64,000 nt of DNA from Lantana camara (taxonomy: Eukaryota > Streptophyta > Magnoliopsida > Lamiales > Verbenaceae), in NCBI GenBank assembly GCA_037501455.1, contig CM074865.1, positions 1,995,001-2,059,000 on the forward strand, in the 5' to 3' direction. How positions within the stretch are numbered: position 1 is the stretch's first letter; each line of letters starts with the position of its first letter. Of this stretch, positions 57,150-64,000 are shown in pieces. A program made the position numbers and the translations under genes. A model generated the notes under the pieces. That model made no database searches, was not told the origin of the DNA, and saw only the letters and a list, made by a program, of their open reading frames with translations.

Positions 57150-58870
57150 TGACAGGTTTCGAATCCGTCAAAAATAAATGTAAAATCCTATTCGACGACT
57201 AAACACAGAGTATAGTGCAAACAGGGTCGATCCACAGAGACTGGTTGATTTATTTCTAACAATTGCAAGGAATTCACGAAAAGCAATAATTAAAAGGGGG
57301 GTTTTAGAATTATTCTAACCTAAGTATGCGATTAAAATAAATAACAAGAATTAAAAAGCTAACTAAAACTAAGCAAGTAAGATCACGTAGGGATAAATCA
57401 ATCAGATGGGAAATTACCTAGCCAGGGATATTCGATTCGAATTGTTATATTGATCATCGACTCAAGGATAAATTCAAGTTATTCAGACAGATTGACTATA
57501 GTTGATAGAGACACTCGACTCAATCTCGTCTTTACTTAATTAATCGGATAACCTAGAGACACTCGACAATTATCTTCCCTAACAAATTCACAACCCCTAG
57601 AGACACTCGACAGGATTTAATGAATTCGCAGCATTAAGAACCATAAAAACACCAATCCTAATTAATCAAGTCGTGACACACGCAAGATTTAAATTAGATT
57701 ATCAAATCCCTTAGTGAACGAGGAATTTTATCGCTAAAACTCTGCCACTAATTTACCACCTTGTATCAATCAACTTTACTACACTTCAAGCATCATGAAT
57801 GGCAATATGCAAATTAAACAACCTAGAGATCGTGCACTATCCCAAAATTGCCTAATCACAATAAACACGAAACACGGAGATAAGATAAATGCCGAAATAA
57901 ACATGAATTAATAAAAACGGTTAGGTCTCACAATATCCAAATCGAATCTATAATCCCTAGCTAGATAATTAAAAACTTAGCTACTAAAATTCATAAAAAC
58001 AAATAAAGAATTCTTTAACATAAATAAACTAAATTGTTTAAGAAGCAAAGAAATAAGGTAAAGGAAGAAAAGCTCTATGGAGATCGCCGAAGCATGCTCC
58101 AAGAATCCTCCTCAAGTGTTGCGTGTCGTCCCTCCCCAGCTGTTCCCAAATTTGTTACCTGATTCTCAAAGCTGCTGTACCCCTATGATTAAATAGGTTC
58201 CCAGCCTTTTCCAATAAAGAAGTCCTAATTCCAATCAACTTTGGATTAATTTCTTGTTCCCCAAGCCGACCCAACAATAAAGTCAAGCCAAGCTAAATGG
58301 CCCTCCAAATCAAATTCCATACGTGGCCCACTAATTTAAAGCTTAATATTGCATTCACAATATGCAGCCCCAACACAAAGCAAACTGTTTCTCCAAGTTA
58401 GCCCAACACACTCCACTCACGCGGCCCACTCGAGCACCACAAGTCCATCCCACAAACAATTCAGCAATTCCAACATGTGCAGCCCTATCATCATTAATAT
58501 TCATTCCAATTCCAAATTAAGTCAACAATTTCAACACAACATCACCTTGGCCCACTTGCATTGATCCAAGCTCATTTCCGTTCCAAATCCATACAGCCTC
58601 TCAATTAATTATGTTCATGTATGCCTAGTTCCAGAGATCCCAAATTCCTTGCGCACATCACTCTTCTGCCACGGCTACGCTCCAAGATACACGAGGGCTC
58701 GCCTTTTGCATGGATTTCTTCATAAATTAACCGAATTTGCTTCATTTCGTATCAAGGCCCAAATTCTACAATAAAGACAACAAGGTATCAATTTATTTCA
58801 AAGTAATATCAATTAAAGTACAATTCGGGGTAAAACTCAATTATAAAGATGATGAAATAACGAGTTATCA
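57150..58870 (-). repeat. 5' LTR of Athila-like element
   Basis: 1721 bp, partner of 51604-53325; primer site 5 bp beyond its minus-strand end. Confidence 0.93.
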
Positions 58871-58934
58871 TTTCGCTTCGAGCTGGTCTACCTCCTCTGT
58901 ACTAAAATGCCGAAGATTCACAGCCTCTATTAGC
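58871..58934 (-). pseudogene. MADS copy B exon 4, 5' half
   Basis: Starts after AAACAG and keeps the K-box reading [18 protein letters not shown] up to the insertion. Confidence 0.85.
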
Positions 58935-59015
58935 CTGTTTGGAAGAGAAATTATATGATGTTGGAGTTGTGGAGAACGAGAACAAGAGAATGTTGCTGCA
59001 ATTTTGGATTCAGAC

Positions 59016-59077
59016 CTGAGGTATTTTATCTTTTTCTCGATGCCACTGCTCATATCGGTATGATTCGTGTCGTTCCC
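59016..59077 (-). pseudogene. MADS copy B exon 3
   Basis: 62 nt with intact TTGCAG and GTCTGA borders, reading [20 protein letters not shown]. Confidence 0.75.
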
Positions 59078-59777
59078 CTGCAATAAGGAAAAACATTATC
59101 AAAATAGAAGGATGGTTTGAAGTTAGCGGTGGCATACTCATGTTATTATGCATGCTGTGGATGATGAATCTGTCATTGGCTGATAGGACGTTGATCATAG
59201 ACGTAGAACTGCGAATTTTTTTGGTTTTTGATTGTTTTTCGAGTTATTCACGTAATCTCTTATTTTGAGCATAAAATTTAAGAAAATGGTAATTTCGTTC
59301 CCCTCGAATGATTATCTAACCCTCCTTACTAAGAATCCTGACTTTTGGCTCTGCCCTTTATGTCGATAACACTAACCTCCCCATAACTATGAGTAATTAC
59401 TTAAACCTACCTCCTAGAATTTCAAAATTAGAATTTAGAAATAACCCATTTGGATTGTCAAAATTCAATCAAAACTAAACAAAAGTTTCTTATGAACTTG
59501 GGATGCTATTAGTACATATATGCAAGATCAATTGAAATCTTGATTTGTAACACCATTTAAATGTGTAATAAATAACAGAAAGAGTAACTTTTGTGGGGAT
59601 GTAAGTGTAATTTTGAAACTGAACGGGGATATTAGTGTAGAGTTGTATAGTTACAGGGAAAGACGATGCAGTACAGTGTCTAGTAAAAACTCATATATCT
59701 TTTCCAATCACTTCTTTTGATTTTGCAACTGGATTGATAACTTCGGGTAATTTTATGTCATTAGGGAAAACAGGTAC

Positions 59778-59844
59778 CCGGGATTCGAGTTCTTGGCGCT
59801 CAGAATCCAGATGCACAGGTAACTTGTTGAGTATGTCTTTGATG
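59778..59844 (-). pseudogene. MADS copy B exon 2
   Basis: 67 nt, borders as in copy A. It reads ILNKLPVHLDSERQELESR, closer to the SVP pattern than copy A (CS for LP and G for E there). Confidence 0.65.
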
Positions 59845-61132
59845 CTTCAGAGAGATGAGAAAAGAACAATTTTTAGCAGAGATAGAACAAGTTAGAAAGA
59901 ACAATAACTGTCTTCAAAGTTTTTCACCTGAAATAAAAATTTCGAACACGGTATAATCAACAGCGAACACTCCAAAGAGAACAATTTAACATCACAATTC
60001 TGCACAACAAGAGAGTGTAATAAACGGCGTGGAAGACATGCCACGATGGTTTGCTTATCTCGACTGCCTTGAATACGGCAGAAGTCGGTAATAAATCTCT
60101 ACCAAGTTATCTCCAGCAGTTCAATGCATGATTTATTTTTTTCTAGGCAATACTATTTGGCATATTTGCTCAAAGGTAGCTATATGTATTCATCTATGAT
60201 CGATTTTAAGCTGTTGAAATCTTCTTGGTACTATTGTTAAGCTTTCCCATTGGTTCAATGTGATGAAATTTGTTTTCACCTAGCACTAGTAATGTTAATG
60301 TACTATTTAAATGTCACAGTTGTGATAGCCCAAAATGTCTAAAACAAGCCACCACCATATTGTAAGGGGATTCTATAATTCAGCTTCGTCGGGCGGGGAC
60401 CTTAGAATTGGGATTTAACCTTTTGCTACAAAAGATTCTATTATTCAAGAATACCATCAAGGGAGAAACTTATTATAAAAACTTGCAAGAAATGTATCTC
60501 TCTCCATTCAAGCCAGAAATTTCAATTTAAGGTCGTCTATGAAAATGAAAATAAAGTAAATATATATGCACATAATTTATATAAAATAACAATTATGTAA
60601 CAATGAAACATAATAAATTCAACCCCCTATTTAAAATCCATTATGATTACCCTATATATGATTTGCAAATTAATGAATTCGTTAATTAGTGACCCCCCAT
60701 AACTGTTCTTTTGTTCTAATAGGCAGCAGCCCTTACCTTAAAATTACTCCTAATGATTATAAGTAAATTATATATGATTTCGGACTATGATTCCAAGTAA
60801 AACAATATTCTTGTATACCGTCCCAAGTAATTCAAGACACTAAATATCATTGTTTTATTCGTGAAGTTTCAATTAATTAACTCCAATACAACTAATCGCA
60901 TTCCCTTCAATAATTCTTGAATAGTTGCAAGGTTTTTAATAACAATTCAGCCCATTAATATGTACACATATATTTAGTTATTTACATTATTCTGGTAATT
61001 AACCTATATGATTGTGCATATTTAATACTCCGACAACACCAATAAAGGAGCCAATAAGGCAAAGAGTTCTTGGTGAACATGACACCTTTATTGACACGTC
61101 TCACTCTTAATACTTTTTACATGTAATAATAA

Positions 61133-62118
61133 GGGATAATTACCAACGCCCCCCCTGAGGTTTGGCGTTATTACAGAATACCCCCTGAGGTTTCGGAAAT
61201 TACGAACTTCCCCCTGGGCTGTTATCTCCTCCGTTAAATTTAACGGATTGTGTGAAATTTACTATTTTACCCCTACTATGTTGAAACTCAGGGGGGTGTA
61301 TGTAATAAAGAGCCAAAGGTAAGGGGCCTAATGCAAGGACTGAATTTGTTAAGGGGGTTTGATGTAAGTACTTGAGTTTTGTGTCTACCTAACATTTTTT
61401 TTTTAATAAAATGTTACTTAATGTTATTTTAATATTTTTATGATAGACTAATTTCATACCTACAGTTTATGGATGCTTAGTATTTTATGTAGATATTGAT
61501 CATACATGTTCAATGTTTGAAATAATTGTTTAAACGGCTGGCGGATATTTTTGTGAATTTACTAATGCATTTGTTGATATTAGTGTATTTGTTATGATTT
61601 TCAATTTTGAGGAAAAAAATTGATAATGCACTAGTTGATCTTTGTGTGGGTTTTTTTTATATGAATTTTTATTTTGAGGGAAAATTTGTTATAATTGCAA
61701 ATAAATTATTTTAAATTAACTTTAAATGAACTTGTACAAAATATATTTAAAACTAAGAAATAAATATGAAAGGAAATTTATAACTTATCATATTTTATAG
61801 AAATAAATATGCATGGAATATCTAATTCAATTTATATTTATAGATAAAATATTAAATATTAAATTAAATAACAACTTTTTAAATACAAAAAATCCAAAAT
61901 TAACTAATATTACAATTATATCATTAAACTCGAAGTAAAATTACAATATACCCCCTAAGGATGTTTTTGGAATTTAAATTTGAATTTAACGGTGTAATTA
62001 ACGGTCGGTGTTATTTGTAAGCGAGGGTGTACTATTCAGGGGGGAGTTCGTAATTTCTGAAACCTCAAGGGGTATTCTGTAATAACGCCAAACCTCAGGG
62101 GATATTGGTAATTATCCC
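61133..62118. mobile_element. Mutator-like non-autonomous element, 986 bp
   Basis: Terminal inverted repeats of about 85 bp, imperfect, starting GGGATAATTACCAA. The 9-bp target duplication TAATAATAA lies at 61124-61132 and 62119-62127, and copy A shows the unfilled (TAA)n site near 35920. The interior is AT-rich with no ORF. The first 11 bases match the ends of the 36695-38065 element, and a TTAAATTTAACGG word is shared. Confidence 0.85.
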
Positions 62119-62330
62119 TAATAATAATAATAACATAATTTACATAGGAGAAAACGTTGTAATTTCCTTGACAGGTGGAACATTTTGCGTATGAGCCTAC
62201 AAGCCACAAGGTATACTAAAGCAATCGGTTATTAATATCTCAAGAAAGAAGAGTTTTTCTGTCAGTATTTCCGTTCCGACCCGACTCATAACATATAAAT
62301 TGTGTTTTAAAATTTGGATCGAACTCATGA

Positions 62331-63252
62331 CATATAAATTGTGTTTTAAAACTTGGATCGGACCGATCGATTCGGTTTAACTCGGTGATCGGCCGCCTAT
62401 TGGGTCCGAGCAACTCCCTAAAACAAGTCATCAAACGGACCAATGTTAACCGATAAGAATCGATAAAAATATCAACTTGGACCGCTTCATGAACCATTTG
62501 GCCCAGTTTTTCGATTCTTTTTCTTTGTTTTTTTCCCGAAAAAGAGTAAAAATCAATTTTAATTTATGAGGGTATGGGGTTCGAACCCACCACCTCAATT
62601 ACACATGGAGATTATTGAAACCATTTAGACTAACCAAAATTTTGATATTCTTTGGAAAACGATTTAAATAACTCTTAGAAATAATAAGCTCACCAAAAAT
62701 TAAGTTACAAGAAAATATTAATTATGATTCCAAATATTATAATACATCCTAAGAATTCAATTTAAACAAAAGTACAACAATTTGACATATTTTATTTATT
62801 ATAATAAATATTTATAAAAATATAAATATATGTGTCATATATATATATTTTTTTCAAAATAAAAATATGATATTTGTTAAATCAATTTTTTATCTATATT
62901 ATTGATTTAGTTGATGTTGATTATTTTACTATTTAGTTAGATGTTTTATCTATATATTTGTAGATTTATAGTTTGAAATTTTATTATTAGAGATATTATT
63001 TAAAAGTTAATGAGCGGTTGAAAGTGATTTAAATTATATATATTTTTTATATTATTTAATTTATTTGATTATTTTTAGTTAATATTTATATATAATTAAA
63101 TATAATTAACATTTATATTATTATATATATTCGTATAATTAGAGATTATGACGTCATAATTATGACGTCACACCGATTCGATCAGTGATCCAACTGATCG
63201 AACCACTAGTAATCAGTAAGGGTTCGACGTCCGGTCCTAGTTTTAAAACACA
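62331..63252. mobile_element. Probable inverted-repeat (hAT-like) element in copy B intron 1
   Basis: Left end TGTGTTTTAAAACTTGGATC and right end inverted TGTGTTTTAAAACTAGGACC, with cggaccgatcg-type words inside both ends and an AT-rich interior. A partial copy of the left end lies at about 62297. No clean target repeat was found. Copy A lacks the whole 62170-63298 stretch. Confidence 0.5.
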
Positions 63253-63540
63253 GTGTATAAACACAGAAAGTGCAACGTAGGAGGGCAGTCCCTCCATGCT
63301 CAACTCTGGAAAGTAATATACAAACTGCAAACATCAACACTCAGAACTAATCCAAGCAAAGATTCTGGAACTAACATGCTAAACAGACAATAATCACGCA
63401 GTCATGCACATAGATCAGCATAAAGCAGCAGCGAAAACTGCTTAATGATGGATTGCGTTCTAATTAGGTTGAAGTGCAGGATAATCAGATGTAATTCTCC
63501 CTGTATATATATATAAATGATCCATAAGAGTGAAGTGTAC

Positions 63541-63722
63541 TTGGAGCTAGAGTATTGGTAGAGTCTGCGTGAAGGCGAGAAGACGATGACAGCAACTTCA
63601 GCATCGCAAAGAACTGATAGTTCATGAGCTTTCTTCACGAGCCCTTGTCTCCTCTTGGAAAATGTCACTTGTCTGGCTGATATGTCGTCGATTTTCTTGA
63701 TTTTGATCCTCTCTGCCGCCAT
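63541..63722 (-). pseudogene. MADS copy B exon 1 (MADS domain)
   Basis: 182 nt from ATG 63722 to donor GTACAC. The MADS domain is open and differs from copy A at a few residues (MAAERI, DDIS, AVIVF). The exon is intact, but the gene downstream is broken. Confidence 0.88.
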
Positions 63723-64000
63723 GCTGAATTAAACAATCGAAACAGAAAGTTGGAAACTTTATACTGTTCTTACAAGCTAAGGGATCATTGGCTGCCATTA
63801 TTGAATAGTACTAGCTTTATTTCTCAAGAGTGTTGAAAAGAACACGAAAAGTCAAAGAGTTTTTCTGTCTTGTTTCTGTGTTTGTGACCTGAATTGGAGG
63901 GATCATAAAATATGTTGTGAATATTCTGTTGGATTTGCCATTTTTGGTTTTAATTCAATCCAAACGTTAAACCCTGCTGAGTTTGAGCTCAAGTAGTTAC
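63723..64000 (-). promoter_or_regulatory. 5' flank of MADS copy B
   Basis: Aligns with 36378-36660 upstream of copy A, with small indels. It lacks the Mutator-like element found there, at least up to the window edge. Confidence 0.45.

Larger units (their letters stand above)
51604..58870 (-). mobile_element. Athila-like gypsy element, internally deleted, inside MADS exon 4
   Basis: LTRs of 1722 bp (51604-53325) and 1721 bp (57150-58870), TGACAGGTGT to GAGTTATCA, differ at only a handful of visible positions. A perfect target duplication TTTCG lies at 51599-51603 and 58871-58875, and copy A is the empty site at 28912-28916. The primer site at 57127-57144 (minus) is TGGCGCCCTTGCCGGGGA, one base from the tRNA-Asp match. 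The interior retains only the gag C-terminus, protease pieces and an integrase fragment; RT, RNase H and the extra ORF are gone. The 3' non-coding region is shared with the 8935-21570 element. Confidence 0.93.
50506..63722 (-). pseudogene. MADS-box / RNase H fusion gene, copy B (disrupted)
   Basis: Exon equivalents: 63722-63541 (182 nt), 59844-59778 (67), 59077-59016 (62), a split exon 4 (58934-58871 and 51603-51563) and the terminal exon 51111-50506. The MADS domain ([20 protein letters not shown]...) is intact and its sequence is close to copy A. A 7.3 kb Athila-like element separates the halves of exon 4. The exon 5 acceptor, CAG in copy A, is CAA here. A TGA ends the protein six codons earlier than in A. 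It therefore should not make the full fusion, although a truncated MADS-I product is possible. Confidence 0.75.
48860..63970 (-). repeat. Segmental duplication copy B
   Basis: Direct repeat of about 21790-36684 with its own insertions: an Athila-like element (51604-58870), a Mutator-like element (61133-62118) and about 1.1 kb of B-only DNA at 62170-63298. 60577-60990 is also absent from A. The right limit may lie beyond the window. Confidence 0.85.

Noticed and set aside
62570..62610. tRNA gene or SINE suggested by a 'ggttcgaaccc' B-box-like word
   Set aside because: No A box at proper spacing, no tRNA cloverleaf, no tail or target repeat.

Overview
This is a retrotransposon-rich nuclear window from a flowering plant, most likely a eudicot. 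The evidence is intron-split MIKC-type MADS-box exons, Ty1/copia and Ty3/gypsy (Athila and probably Del/Tekay) elements with plant tRNA primer sites, Mutator-like and hAT-like non-autonomous DNA elements, a tRNA-derived SINE, and AT-rich intergenic DNA with (TA)n tracts. I cannot name the species. No bacterial genes or CRISPR arrays are seen.

Layout. 1-2537: an LTR remnant, two (TA)n tracts and an unclassified GC-rich island. 2538-8784: a decayed copia element whose gag is split by a gypsy-type element (3435-6816). 8930-21575: a 12.6 kb Athila-lineage gypsy element on the minus strand with a perfect 5-bp target duplication; gag-pol carries one nonsense codon and the 3' extra ORF one frameshift. 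21.8-36.7 kb and 48.8-64.0 kb: two direct copies (A and B) of one ancestral segment, each carrying a MADS-box gene on the minus strand and each invaded by different elements. Copy A holds two copia elements (22673-27789 and 29871-32915), a SINE, two small MITEs and a Mutator-like element upstream of the gene (36695-38065). Copy B holds an Athila-like element inserted inside a K-box exon (51604-58870), a second Mutator-like element (61133-62118) and another inverted-repeat element. Between the copies, 40449-44458 is a degenerate copia element carrying a nested solo LTR (41471-42959), and 44.5-48.8 kb is old repeat-derived DNA.

The main biological point is the MADS locus. Exons of 182, 67, 62, 100 and 45 nt can be read with consistent splice phase into a 624-nt terminal exon encoding an RNase H-like (RVT_3, LINE-type) domain. 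The predicted copy A product is a 359-residue MADS-I-K protein ending in an RNase H fold that lacks two of its usual acidic catalytic residues. Both tandem copies have this architecture, so the fusion predates the duplication. Copy B is broken by the Athila insertion, by loss of an exon 5 acceptor and by an earlier stop. Copy A still reads through, but with a copia element 54 bp upstream of the exon 2 acceptor, another starting 38 bp after the stop codon, and a Mutator-like element about 320 bp upstream of the ATG.

Because each copy is the empty site for the other's insertions, most target-site duplications here can be checked within the window. All calls are by eye; identities, ages and lineage names are not computed.
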